Positions 55,255 through 64,000 of a DNA stretch of 64,000 nucleotides are shown here, piece by piece. How positions within the stretch are numbered: position 1 is the first letter of the stretch; every line of letters starts with the position of its first letter. This DNA is from Fundidesulfovibrio putealis DSM 16056 (GTDB lineage: Bacteria; Desulfobacterota; Desulfovibrionia; Desulfovibrionales; Desulfovibrionaceae). The stretch spans positions 124,001 through 188,000 of the forward strand of contig NZ_AUBQ01000012.1 of assembly GCF_000429325.1 (NCBI RefSeq), written 5' to 3'. A program made the translations under genes and the position numbers. The notes beneath the pieces were generated by a model. That model had not been told where the DNA came from, did no database searches, and worked only from the letters and a program-made list of their open reading frames with translations.

Positions 55255-56829
55255 TCACTCCTTGGTGATGCCCAGTTTCTTCAGGCGGGAATCGAACGTT
55301 GACCTGTTCACCCCGGCGCTGGAAGCGGCCTTGGTGATGTTCCACTTGTGTTTCTCCAACAGTTCCAGGGTGTAGGCGCGTTCCAGCTGGTCCCAGGTCA
55401 TGCCGGAGAGCCCGAGTCCGCAGCCCGGTGCACCGGGAACGTCGGGAGCGTCCGGGAAATCCTGCGGCGTGTCCGCCCCGGCCCCGGCCTGCCTTGACCC
55501 GGCGCGCGGCGCACAGCCAGCCTGCTCCCCCACGATGTGGGCAGGCAGGTCGCGCTCTTCGATGACGTCGCCCTCGGTCACGGTGAGGATATACTTCACC
55601 AGGTTCTCCATCTCCCGGATGTTGCCCTTCCAGGCGTATCCCTGGAGCCGGGCGCGCGCCGGAGCGGCGATGCGCTTCGGGGGGAGCCCCAGGCGCAGGC
55701 AGTCGCGCCGGATGAAGTAGTCCAGCAGTTCGGGGATGTCCTCGGCGCGTTCGCGCAGCGGCGGCAACTCCAGGGGCAAAACGTTCAGGCGGTAGAAGAG
55801 GTCCTCGCGGAACTCGCCTTCTTCGATGGCCTGGCGCAGGTCCTTGTTGGTGGCCGAGACGATGCGAACGTCCACGGTGCGGGTGGCGGCCCCGCCCAGC
55901 GGCTTGACCTCGCTGTTCTGGATGAGGCGCAGGATCTTGGCCTGAAGCGCCGGAGCCATGTCGCCTATCTCGTCCAGGAAGACCGTGCCGCCATCGGCGT
56001 TCTCGAACAGCCCGGCCTTGTCGCGGTCCGCGCCGGTGAAGGCTCCTTTCTTGTAGCCGAACAGTTCGCTCTCAAGAAGAGTCTCAGGGATGGCCGAGCA
56101 GTTCTGCACGAAAAACGGCTTGTCCTTTCGCGTGCTGGCCTGATGAACCGCCTGGGCGAAAAGCTCCTTGCCGGTGCCGGATTCGCCGGTAATGAGCACG
56201 GGATAATCTGTGCGGGCGTAGGAGCAGGCCTTCTTGAAGGCGTCTCGCACCACCTGGGAGCGCCCCACCAGCGGCGGCTGGCCGCGAAAACGCTCCAGCG
56301 CGGACTTCAAGCCCCGGCACTCGCGCCCGAGGTTGTCGAAGGCCAGGGCCTGCCCAAGCGCGATGGCCCCAACGGCCACCAGATGCTCCAGCAGTTCCAG
56401 GAAGTCTGCGCGCAGGTTGAGGCGGCTGCCCCGCGACGAGGTGTCGATCAGCTCCACCGCGCCGTAGACCGTGCCGTCGCGCAGCACCAGCGGATAGCAC
56501 AGGATGAGCGTGCTCTTGGCCTCCAGCCCGTCCTCCATCTCCTTGTAGTGGCGGGGGTCCTTGACGGGCTCGGCGATGGTCATGCGGGCGTTTTCGATCA
56601 CCCAGCCCACCACGCTCGGTTTGTCGGCGGGGATCTCCACACCCAGGATCTGATCGCTCTGCTCGCCTGCGGCCTCGATGCAGGCGATGACGCCGCCCCG
56701 CTTCACCCACAGCGAGCCGCGCTCCACGTTCTGGGCCGCCAGCAGCCCGTCCAGGAAGCGGCGCTGAAGAGCCTTGGTGTCCAGGTCCTCGAATATGGCG
56801 CGGGTATACTGCAACAGCTTGTCGAGCAT
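55255..56829 (-). CDS. GAF-domain sigma-54-dependent transcription activator
   Basis: 524 residues from ATG 56829. N-terminal GAF domain (about 15-170, RGSLWVKRGGVIACIEAAG) for ligand sensing, AAA+ domain with GESGTGKE, GAFTGA (YKKGAFTGADRDK) and GGTVFLDEIGDM, a Pro/Gly-rich linker, and a Fis-type helix-turn-helix (NITKAASSAGVNRSTFDSRLKKL). No receiver, so it responds directly to a ligand. Starts 7 bp after the DUF6125 gene; the pair is an operon. Confidence 0.92.
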   Translation of the reverse strand: MLDKLLQYTRAIFEDLDTKALQRRFLDGLLAAQNVERGSLWVKRGGVIACIEAAGEQSDQILGVEIPADKPSVVGWVIENARMTIAEPVKDPRHYKEMEDGLEAKSTLILCYPLVLRDGTVYGAVELIDTSSRGSRLNLRADFLELLEHLVAVGAIALGQALAFDNLGRECRGLKSALERFRGQPPLVGRSQVVRDAFKKACSYARTDYPVLITGESGTGKELFAQAVHQASTRKDKPFFVQNCSAIPETLLESELFGYKKGAFTGADRDKAGLFENADGGTVFLDEIGDMAPALQAKILRLIQNSEVKPLGGAATRTVDVRIVSATNKDLRQAIEEGEFREDLFYRLNVLPLELPPLRERAEDIPELLDYFIRRDCLRLGLPPKRIAAPARARLQGYAWKGNIREMENLVKYILTVTEGDVIEERDLPAHIVGEQAGCAPRAGSRQAGAGADTPQDFPDAPDVPGAPGCGLGLSGMTWDQLERAYTLELLEKHKWNITKAASSAGVNRSTFDSRLKKLGITKE

Positions 56830-56836
56830 GGAGGCC

Positions 56837-57553
56837 TCATTGTCCGTCGGACTGGTCTTTCTCCAGGGTGAAGCGCCAGGAACAGAACTCGTCCGGGGCA
56901 AGATCGTCCGGCGGACAGGCCAGACATTCGGTGCGGATGCGCGCGTCCACGTGCCGGGCGAACCCCCGGTATTCGGTCACCCCGGCGGATTTGCAAGGAT
57001 AATCCTCAAGGCCCTTGCGGCGGCGGGCGGCCTGCACCCGACAGGTGAGCACCCGGAACATCAACGAATCCGATTCACGAGTGATCGCCACCTCGTTCAC
57101 GCGGCTGTTCATGCGCCACTTCAGAGCTTCTTCCAGCGCATCAAGTCCGCCGTGTTCAGGGAGCTTCAGCATGGCCTTCAGGCGAACGGCCTCCAGCGGG
57201 GCGAATCGCGCCCAGCAGGTGTCGTTCACCCGTTTGGCCCCGTCCATGCCCTCCAGGGATTCCACGGCCTGGAACCACACTCCGTCCATGCCGAGCCAGA
57301 GTTTGCTGAACGTATCCAGAAACGTTTCAAGCTGATCTTTGCTGAGATTCGCGAAGGGATTTGACGCGTTGGAAAGGCGTTTCAAGGCCATGTCGCAGGT
57401 CAGGTCGCCAGCGCGGCTTTCGGCCTGGAGCGCGGCGTCCAGCCCGAACTGGTGGACGGTCTCCGAGAACCAGAGGCCGTAGTGGACGGACATGAGGCGG
57501 ATTTGCTCAAGGGCGGCGGCAGCAAGGGCGGTGGTGTCGTCGTCAGCGTCCAC
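56837..57553 (-). CDS. DUF6125-family cytosolic protein
   Basis: 238 residues from GTG 57553, with GGAGG seven bases upstream; longer frames lack a ribosome site. KLWLGMDGVWFQAVESLEG, the CRVQAARRRKGLEDYPCKS stretch and C-terminal CLACPPDDLAPDEFCSWRF are a conserved Cys-containing pattern I associate with DUF6125 (L-2-amino-thiazoline-4-carboxylate-hydrolase-like annotation). Function unproven. Its partner activator may respond to the same ligand. Confidence 0.75.
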   Translation of the reverse strand: MDADDDTTALAAAALEQIRLMSVHYGLWFSETVHQFGLDAALQAESRAGDLTCDMALKRLSNASNPFANLSKDQLETFLDTFSKLWLGMDGVWFQAVESLEGMDGAKRVNDTCWARFAPLEAVRLKAMLKLPEHGGLDALEEALKWRMNSRVNEVAITRESDSLMFRVLTCRVQAARRRKGLEDYPCKSAGVTEYRGFARHVDARIRTECLACPPDDLAPDEFCSWRFTLEKDQSDGQ

Positions 57554-57723
57554 TGGCAGACCTCCAGGAAGAAAAGACGAATATGCCTCCGGCGGGCAAA
57601 GGGCTTCGCCCTCTGCACACCCTCTCCGCTTCGCAATGGTGTTCGTAAGCGCAGCGGTCACCAGCACACCGTGTACAGGTTGGCAGCTTCGCATTCCACG
57701 CGCCAGAACGTGGTAGCGGCTAT

Positions 57724-57825
57724 GGCTGAAGGTTGTCACGAGCGGGTTCTGGCGGGTGGGCGACGAATCGTCTTCAAATCGGTTCTAGCCCACCCGCCAG
57801 GACCCGAACGGAACAGCCTTCAGCC
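57724..57825. repeat. 102-bp near-palindrome
   Basis: GGGTTCTGGCGGGTGGGC (57,744-57,761) pairs with GCCCACCCGCCAGGACCC (57,788-57,805) at 17 of 18 positions, and outer arms GGCTGAAGG and CCTTCAGCC (57,724 and 57,817) also pair. It lies in the non-coding gap upstream of the DUF6125 gene. Confidence 0.75.
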
Positions 57826-57871
57826 GCAGCAATGAAACTCAATACCCCACGCACACGACGCGAAGCGGAAA

Positions 57872-57954
57872 GCCGGGTCCAGGGGGGACTTCCCCCCTTG
57901 CGGGTCCAGGGCAGAGCCCTGGCAGGGGCCTGGGGACAACGCCCCAGGCGCCTG
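57872..57954. repeat. GC-rich hairpin repeat after ettA
   Basis: A string of three hairpins: CCAGGGGGGACTTCCCCCC, CCAGGGCAGAGCCCTGG and GCCTGGGG/CCCCAGGC. It is immediately downstream of ettA and may end its transcript. Its composition is that of dispersed intergenic repeats in Desulfovibrio-type genomes (recalled, not searched). Confidence 0.6.
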
Positions 57955-57968
57955 CGCAAACATATCTC

Positions 57969-59654
57969 TTAAGCGCGACTGAACTTGCGGTACTTGATCC
58001 TGTGGGGCTGGTCGGCCTCCTTGCCCAGGCGCTCCTTCCGGTCGGCCTCGTACTCGGAGTAGTTGCCGTCGAACCAGAGGGCCTTGGAATCGCCCTCGAA
58101 AGCCAGGATATGCGTGGCCACGCGGTCCAGGAACCAGCGGTCGTGGCTGATGATGAGCGCGCAGCCCGCAAAGTTCACCAACGCGTCTTCCAGGGCGCGC
58201 ATGGTGTTCACGTCCAGGTCGTTGGTAGGTTCGTCCAGAAGGATGACGTTGGCGCCGCTTTTGAGCATGCGGGCCAGGAACACGCGGTTGCGCTCACCGC
58301 CGGAGAGCACGCCGACCTTCTTCTGCTGATCAGGGCCGGTCATGCCGAAGCGGGACACGTAGGCGCGCGAGTTCACCTCGCGCTTGCCCAGGGGGATGGT
58401 GTCCTTGCCTTCGCTGATGGCCTCCCAGACGCTCATGTCGGGCTTGAGCGCGTCGCGGGACTGGTCCACGTGGGCCAACACCACGGTCTCACCGAGCTTG
58501 AGCTCACCGCAGTCGGGCTTCTCGACGCCGGTGATCATCCGGAACAAGGTGGACTTGCCCGCGCCGTTGGGGCCGATGATGCCGACGATCGCTCCGGGCG
58601 GGACGATGAAGTTGAGGTCGTCCACCAGCATGTTGTCGCCGAAGGCCTTGCACACGTGCTCGACCTCGATGACCTTGTTGCCCAGGCGGGGACCTGCGGG
58701 GATGAATATTTCCAGATCCTTGGAAACCTTGTCGGCGTCCTGGGCGGCCAGGGCCTCGTAAGCGCTGACGCGGGCCTTGCTCTTGGCGTGGCGGCCCTTG
58801 GGGTTCATCCTGATCCACTCGAGCTCGCGTTCCAGTGTCTTGCGGCGCTCGTCCTCGGCCTTTTCCTCGTTCTTCAGGCGGTCCTGCTTCTGCTCAAGCC
58901 AGGAAGAGTAGTTGCCCTTCCAGGGAATGCCCCGGCCCCGGTCCAGCTCCAGAATCCAGCCCGCCACATTGTCCAGGAAGTAGCGGTCGTGGGTGACGGC
59001 GATGATGGTGCCGGGATAGCTGTGCAGATGGTGCTCCAGCCAGGCCACGGTCTCGGCGTCCAGGTGGTTGGTGGGTTCGTCCAGCAGCAGGATGTCGGGC
59101 TGCTTGAGCAGCAGGCGGCACAGTGCCACGCGGCGCTTCTCGCCGCCGGAGATCACCTTGACCAGGGTGTCGGGCGGCGGACAGCGCAGGGCGTCCATGG
59201 CCATGTCCAGGCGCGAGTCGATGTCCCAGGCGTTGACGGCGTCCAGCTTCTCCTGCACCTGGCCCTGGCGCTCGATGAGGGCGTTCATCTCGTCGTCGTC
59301 CATGGGCTCTGCGAATCTGGCGTTGATCTCCTCGAACTCCTTGACCAGGGCCATGGTCTCGGCCACGCCCTCCTCCACGATCTCGCGGACGGTCCTGGTT
59401 TCGTCGAGCTGGGGCTCCTGCTCCAGATAGCCGATGGTGTAACCCGGCGCGAGTACGGTTTCGCCCTGGAAATCCTTGTCCACCCCGGCCAGGATCTTCA
59501 GGAGCGTGGACTTGCCCGAGCCGTTCATGCCCAGCACGCCGATCTTCGCGCCGTAGAAGTAGGACAGCGAAATATTTGAAAGGATTGGTTTCTTGTCGTG
59601 AAACTTGGAAACCTTGATCATGGAATAGATGATCTTGTTGGGTTCGTTGCTCAT
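57969..59654 (-). CDS. ettA: ABC-F translation factor EttA
   Basis: 561 residues, ribosome site GAAGGT. Soluble ABC-F protein that binds the ribosomal E site and gates translation with ATP level. Two ATPase domains (GMNGSGKST and GPNGAGKST; VISGGEKRRV and VLSGGERNRV) joined by the linker with the arm insert. Length and both signatures match EttA rather than other ABC-F types. Monocistronic. Confidence 0.94.
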   Translation of the reverse strand: MSNEPNKIIYSMIKVSKFHDKKPILSNISLSYFYGAKIGVLGMNGSGKSTLLKILAGVDKDFQGETVLAPGYTIGYLEQEPQLDETRTVREIVEEGVAETMALVKEFEEINARFAEPMDDDEMNALIERQGQVQEKLDAVNAWDIDSRLDMAMDALRCPPPDTLVKVISGGEKRRVALCRLLLKQPDILLLDEPTNHLDAETVAWLEHHLHSYPGTIIAVTHDRYFLDNVAGWILELDRGRGIPWKGNYSSWLEQKQDRLKNEEKAEDERRKTLERELEWIRMNPKGRHAKSKARVSAYEALAAQDADKVSKDLEIFIPAGPRLGNKVIEVEHVCKAFGDNMLVDDLNFIVPPGAIVGIIGPNGAGKSTLFRMITGVEKPDCGELKLGETVVLAHVDQSRDALKPDMSVWEAISEGKDTIPLGKREVNSRAYVSRFGMTGPDQQKKVGVLSGGERNRVFLARMLKSGANVILLDEPTNDLDVNTMRALEDALVNFAGCALIISHDRWFLDRVATHILAFEGDSKALWFDGNYSEYEADRKERLGKEADQPHRIKYRKFSRA

Positions 59655-59837
59655 ACTACCTTCTATATGGAGTCAAAATGATCAGCGACGACAAAATACA
59701 CTGCAAATCTCACACATGAAATTCGACCATCAATAACCGTGACCAGGGCGACGCACCCTGCTCCGCCTGCTTCCCATCAGCTTATCTGGCGGGATGGCCA
59801 TAGATCATAGGCCAGGATTGTTCAAGACTGCGATGCT

Positions 59838-60779
59838 CTAGCCTCTTTGACAAGCCAGCCGTGCGGCGGCAAGATCAAGCGCAGCGCAGCCCACGGCCTT
59901 GTAGAGCACAGGGCCTTGATGCGCAAGCGCGACATCTCCCGGCCTTCCTGGGCAGCCATGGCTGCTCCGCGCGATGCACATCTGTTCCAGCGGCGTGACC
60001 TCCGCCCAGTCAACGCCTGCCAGGAGGAGGTCTCCGGCTTCGGTGCGCGCGCCCTCCAGGCTGTCCGTGAACAGGCGGCAACGGCGGACCAGGGACGCCG
60101 GGATTTCAGCCCGCTCCGGGCTGAAGGACCCGATTGCCGCTATGAATACGTCATCGCGCACAGTTTCAGGAATGACCGGCGTCGGGCTGTTGGTGGCCGT
60201 GACGATGAGCGTGGCCCGGTCCAACACGTCTTCAGGTCGCGCCACACTCCGCGCCGGGACGCCCGCCCCGCGCAGGCGCTCGGCCAGGGCTTCGGCCTTC
60301 GCGCCATCCCGCGCGCAGACGAACAGCTCCTGCACGCCCAGGCCCGCGTGGAAGGCCATGGAGTGCGACAAGGCCTGCACCCCGGAGCCGATCACCAGAA
60401 GCGGCCCCTGCGGCTCAGGAGCCAGCAGCTCCGCCGCCAGGAGCGACGCGCCAGCAGTGCGCCGGGCCGTGACCTCCGGGCCGTCCAAAAGCCCCAGGCG
60501 CTCGCCCGTGGCGGCGCGCATCACGTCCACCTCGCCCTGGATGAGCGGCAAACCCAGGGCGGGATTTCCGGGGCTGACCGTTATCAGCTTGGTGACGGCC
60601 AGCACCCCATCAGTTGCGGGCATCACCAACAGCACCCCGCCGCCCGGCAATGGCAGACTCAACCGCTCGGGCACGTTCAATTCGCCTCTGCTCTTCGCGG
60701 CAAGGACGCCCGCAATTTCCTCGCTCAAGGGGACATAGGGCAACAGGGCGGCAGTGGCCGCCGCATCATATACTTTCAC
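59838..60779 (-). CDS. Ornithine cyclodeaminase/mu-crystallin family dehydrogenase
   Basis: 313 residues from GTG 60779 (weak ribosome site). NAD(P) fold with GSGVQALSHSMAF and the family start PLSEEIAGVLAAKSRGE. Members include ornithine cyclodeaminase, delta1-pyrroline-2-carboxylate reductase and alanine dehydrogenases; the reaction here cannot be told. The C-terminal ~15 residues are unusually Ala-rich. Single gene between ettA and an efflux pump. Confidence 0.85.
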   Translation of the reverse strand: MKVYDAAATAALLPYVPLSEEIAGVLAAKSRGELNVPERLSLPLPGGGVLLVMPATDGVLAVTKLITVSPGNPALGLPLIQGEVDVMRAATGERLGLLDGPEVTARRTAGASLLAAELLAPEPQGPLLVIGSGVQALSHSMAFHAGLGVQELFVCARDGAKAEALAERLRGAGVPARSVARPEDVLDRATLIVTATNSPTPVIPETVRDDVFIAAIGSFSPERAEIPASLVRRCRLFTDSLEGARTEAGDLLLAGVDWAEVTPLEQMCIARSSHGCPGRPGDVALAHQGPVLYKAVGCAALDLAAARLACQRG

Positions 60780-60860
60780 GACAATACCTGTTTTTATTTT
60801 GAGTTACTTAGCGAGAGAAATAATCCGCACACTGCATCAAGCCCTCCCTACGACGCACCC

Positions 60861-60908
60861 CACAGGGGATTCCACAAGGGCGAAGCCCTTTGGCCGCCGG
60901 AGGCTTCT
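60861..60908. repeat. Dispersed intergenic repeat, copy 3
   Basis: GGGGATTCCACAAGGGCGAA, then GCCCTTTGGCCGCCGGAGGCTTCTT, a third version of the repeat at 41,837 and 42,498, here with a GGGCGAAGCCC hairpin. Confidence 0.7.
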
Positions 60909-60976
60909 TCCACGCCCATCTCTCCTGGCCATTTCAGGAGAAGGCGACACCGCAACACCCACACGCATCACTCCCG

Positions 60977-63900
60977 TTACGCCTCGCCCCTTTCGTAGCG
61001 GCGCTTCATCCAGTTCTGCAACTCGTCCAGGTACGTATACATCACCGGAGTCAGGAACAGCGTCACCACCTGGGAGATCACCAGCCCTCCGGCCACGGCC
61101 AGCCCCAGCGGCTGGCGCGCCCCGCCGCCCGCCCCGTAAGCCATGGCGATGGGCATGATGCCCGCGATGGCGGCCACTGTCGTCATCATGATGGGCCTGA
61201 AACGCGTGAGACACCCCTCGAAGGCGGCGTCATAGGCGCTCTTGCCGGTCTTCTCGCTCTCGATGGCGAAGTCGATGACCATGATGGCGTTCTTCTTCAC
61301 GATGCCGATCAGCATGATGATGCCCACGAAGCCGTAGAGGTCCAGCTCGCGCCCGAAGATGAGCAGCGTGATGAGTCCACCCAGGGCAGCCGAGGGCAGC
61401 CCGGACAGGATGGTGATGGGATGGATGAAGCTCTCGTAGAGCACGCCAAGGATGATGTAGATGACCACGATGGCCAGGAGCAGCAGGAAGGGCACGCTGG
61501 CCGCAGATTCCTTGAAGGCTGTGGCCTGGCCCTCGAAGGTGTGGCTCACCTCGCCGGGCAGCTCCTTGGCCGCAAGATCCTCGATGGCGCGGACCGCCTG
61601 CCCCAGGGAATAGCCCGGGGCGGTGTTGAAGGAGATGGTCACGCTGGTGAGCTGTCCGGTGTGATTGACGGTGATCGGCCCCACCGTCTCCTCGATTTCC
61701 ACCAGGTTGTCCAGGGGGACCAGCTTGTCCTTGTTCTTGTCTTTGTTGTTCTCCAGGTCCGGCTGCACGTAGAGCTTGGAGAGCATGCCCGGGTCGGTCT
61801 GGAACTGCGGCTCCACCTCGATGACCACGCGGTAGGTGTCCGTGGTGGCGTAGACGTTGGATATCTGGCGCGCGCCATAGGCCGACCACAGGGCGGTCTC
61901 GATGGCCTTGGCCGAGATGCCGAAGCTGGCGGCCTTGTCGCGGTCGATGTTCAGGCGCACCTGGGGTCCGTCGATCTGCATGTCGGAGTTCACGTCGCGA
62001 AGCTGCGGCAGTGTGCGCATCTTCAGTTCCATGTCGCGCGCGGCGGCGTAGAGCTTCTCCACCTCGGGCGAGAGGATGGTGAACTGGTAGAGCGCGCGCG
62101 TGCTGCGGCCGCCGATCTGGATGGCCGGGGGGTTGAACATGAAGGCGCGCAGGTTGCTCACCCCGGAGACCGCGCCGCGAAGCTGGTTCAGCACGGAGTC
62201 GATGTCGTCCTCGCGTTGCGAGGCGGGCTTCACCAGCGTGAAGAAGGCGGCGTTGTTCATGGAGGTGTTGGGGCCGCCCACGCCCACGATGCCCACCACC
62301 TTGTGCACGTTGGGGTTGGGCGAGATGCGCCCGGACACGTCCAGCAGGCGGGTCTTCATGGTCTCGAAGGAGGCGCTCTGCTCGGCCTGGGCGTACCCGA
62401 AGATGAAACCGGTGTCCGTGGTGGGGATGAAGCCGGTGGGCACCTTGGTGAAGAGCCACAGCGTCAGCGCGAGAATCCCGAAGCTTGCCATGAGGGTGGC
62501 GAAGCGGTGGCGCAGCACGAAGCGCAGGCTCGTTTCGTAGAGCCCCTCCACGAACTTGAACACCTTGCCCGAGTGCCCCACGGAGCCGTGGCGCAGAAAC
62601 TGGCTGCATAGCATGGGCGTGAACGACAGGGTGACGAATCCGGACACCAGGATGGCGATGGTGATGGTTACGGCCAGTTCGTTCAGGATGCGACCCAGAA
62701 TGCCCGCCATGAACATGATGGGCACGAACACCACGGCCAGCGAGAGCGTCATGGACACGATGGTGAAGCCAATCTGGCGCGCGCCCTCCAGCGAGGCCAT
62801 CATGGGCGGCTTTCCCATCTCCATGTGGCGCACGATATTTTCCAGCATGACGATGGCGTCGTCCACGATGAAGCCCACGGCCAGCGTGAGCGCCATGAGC
62901 GAGAGGTTATCAAGGGAGAACCCCATCTCCTTCATGATGGCGAACGTGCCGACAAGCGCCGCCGGGAGCGCAAGGCTCGCGATGATGGTGGCCCGGATGT
63001 TCTTCAGGAACAGGAACACCACCACGACCACCAGGGACACGGCCAGCCCCATGGTGAGCTTCACGTCCTCCACGGACTCCCGGATGGTCTGGGAGCGGTC
63101 GAACATGACCTCGAACTCCACAGACTGGGGAAGCGTTGCCTGGATGGACGGAAGGAGGGCCTTGATGTCGTCCACCACTTTTATGGTGTTGGTGCCGGGC
63201 TGGCGCCTGACCGCGATGGTCAGCGAGGGCTGCTGGTTGTGGAAGGAGGCGTTCTTGTCGTTTATCGTGGAGTTCACGGCGGTGCCCACGTCGCTTATAC
63301 GGATGGGCTTGGAGCCGCGCCAGGCAACTATCTGGTTCAGGTAGTGCTTGGCGTTCATGAGCATGCCCCGGGCCTTGATGGTGAAGAGCTTCACCTGGCC
63401 GTAGAGCGAGCCCGTGGGCAGGTTCACGTTCTCGGACTGGATGGCCTCGGCCACCTGGTTGATGGACAGGTTGTAGGCGGCCAGCTTGTCCGGGTCCAGG
63501 CGGATACGCGGGGAGTAGGTCTGGTCGCCGTAGATTATCACCTGGGCCACGCCAGAGGACATGGAGATGCGCTGGGACACGAAGGTCTTGGCGAACTCCG
63601 TCAGCTTGTACAGCGGCAGCGTGGCCGAGCGCATGCCGATGTACAACACGGGGACGTCGGCGGGGTTCACCTTCTGGTAGGTGGGCGGGTTGGGGAGGTT
63701 GGGCGGCAGGTAGCCCGTGGCCGCCGAGATGGCGGTCTGTACGTCGGAGCCCGCGCCGTCGATGTTGCGGTTCAGTTCGAACTGCAAGGTGATGCTGGTC
63801 TGGCCCAGGGTGTTCACCGAGTTCATGGAGGTGATGCCGGAAATGGTGGCCAGCTGTTTTTCCAGGGGCGTGGCCACGGAGGAGGCCATGGTCTCCGGGT

Positions 63901-64000
63901 CCGCGCCGGGCAGGTTGGCGGACACCTGGATGGTGGGGAAGTCGATGGCCGGCATCTCGGACACCGGCAGCGACTTGTAGGCCGTCAGCCCCAAAAAGAT
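60977..64000 (-). CDS. RND efflux pump inner-membrane transporter, 5'-truncated
   Basis: At least 1,007 residues; the frame continues past the window end, so only the N-terminus is missing. HAE1/AcrB-type proton-driven drug pump: porter domain start MPAIDFPTIQVSANLPGA, the membrane motif GFIVDDAIVMLENI with two Asp for proton relay, and a second set of membrane helices before WMKRRYERGEA. Together with a periplasmic adaptor (presumably upstream, outside) and an outer-membrane channel it exports toxic compounds. Related to MdtBC/MexF types. Confidence 0.93.
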   Translation of the reverse strand: MFLGLTAYKSLPVSEMPAIDFPTIQVSANLPGADPETMASSVATPLEKQLATISGITSMNSVNTLGQTSITLQFELNRNIDGAGSDVQTAISAATGYLPPNLPNPPTYQKVNPADVPVLYIGMRSATLPLYKLTEFAKTFVSQRISMSSGVAQVIIYGDQTYSPRIRLDPDKLAAYNLSINQVAEAIQSENVNLPTGSLYGQVKLFTIKARGMLMNAKHYLNQIVAWRGSKPIRISDVGTAVNSTINDKNASFHNQQPSLTIAVRRQPGTNTIKVVDDIKALLPSIQATLPQSVEFEVMFDRSQTIRESVEDVKLTMGLAVSLVVVVVFLFLKNIRATIIASLALPAALVGTFAIMKEMGFSLDNLSLMALTLAVGFIVDDAIVMLENIVRHMEMGKPPMMASLEGARQIGFTIVSMTLSLAVVFVPIMFMAGILGRILNELAVTITIAILVSGFVTLSFTPMLCSQFLRHGSVGHSGKVFKFVEGLYETSLRFVLRHRFATLMASFGILALTLWLFTKVPTGFIPTTDTGFIFGYAQAEQSASFETMKTRLLDVSGRISPNPNVHKVVGIVGVGGPNTSMNNAAFFTLVKPASQREDDIDSVLNQLRGAVSGVSNLRAFMFNPPAIQIGGRSTRALYQFTILSPEVEKLYAAARDMELKMRTLPQLRDVNSDMQIDGPQVRLNIDRDKAASFGISAKAIETALWSAYGARQISNVYATTDTYRVVIEVEPQFQTDPGMLSKLYVQPDLENNKDKNKDKLVPLDNLVEIEETVGPITVNHTGQLTSVTISFNTAPGYSLGQAVRAIEDLAAKELPGEVSHTFEGQATAFKESAASVPFLLLLAIVVIYIILGVLYESFIHPITILSGLPSAALGGLITLLIFGRELDLYGFVGIIMLIGIVKKNAIMVIDFAIESEKTGKSAYDAAFEGCLTRFRPIMMTTVAAIAGIMPIAMAYGAGGGARQPLGLAVAGGLVISQVVTLFLTPVMYTYLDELQNWMKRRYERGEA

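Overview
The window looks like a GC-rich Desulfovibrionales chromosome (Desulfovibrio/Fundidesulfovibrio type; inferred, not searched). The inference rests on the rpsU-yqeY-mutS2-dnaG-rpoD order, two sigma-54 activators, a DUF6125-type protein, a molybdopterin enzyme, and GC-rich hairpin repeats scattered between genes. The window has two parts: a mobile or accessory island (1 to about 15,830) and core chromosome (about 15,830 to 64,000).

Island. It opens with the end of a phage/ICE-type helicase and an ERCC4-fold nuclease. Next is a non-coding stretch (2,164-3,232) holding the most unusual object here: five tandem blocks, each with six short GGAC/GGTC-type motifs at the same irregular pitch of 9, 10, 11, 11 and 12 bp (mean 10.6, one helical turn). 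The motif is nearly uniform inside a block but changes stepwise from block to block. A type I restriction-modification operon follows on the minus strand (hsdM-hsdS-hsdR plus a translationally coupled YgjP-like metallopeptidase). After it come a small HTH protein, umuDC and an SRAP/YedK-type abasic-site protein. These modules are separated by copies of one dispersed repeat, including two ~300-bp copies flanking umuDC-yedK. The island appears to end at a tRNA-3'-end-like remnant (15,810-15,828) followed by a terminator.

Core, 16-29 kb. A plus-strand operon encodes a CBS-ACT protein, a complete LivKHMGF-type ABC importer, a long-chain-type acyl-CoA synthetase inside the transporter operon, and a PaaK-type CoA ligase. 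It reads as uptake of a carboxylic acid with CoA activation. Facing it is a minus-strand pair: a radical SAM protein coupled to a molybdopterin oxidoreductase fused to a glutamine amidotransferase domain.

Core, 29-41 kb. A MalFGK-type importer (Tat-exported binding protein, two permeases, two different ATPases whose defects complement each other) lies with a C45-type amidohydrolase/acyltransferase and a glutamine-synthetase-family ligase. A hybrid histidine kinase and an NtrC-type regulator are divergent from it. A sigma-54-like promoter and a long inverted repeat lie upstream of the ligase gene. I infer a regulated system for an amine or amide compound.

Core, 41-64 kb. Housekeeping genes: a VOC protein, the macromolecular-synthesis operon, HU, ksgA, metY, and an AhpF-like thioredoxin reductase. 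These are followed by small secreted and membrane proteins, a GAF sigma-54 activator with a DUF6125 partner, ettA, an ornithine-cyclodeaminase homologue, and the 3' part of an RND efflux pump cut by the window edge. I found no rRNA, intact tRNA, CRISPR array or intact transposase.
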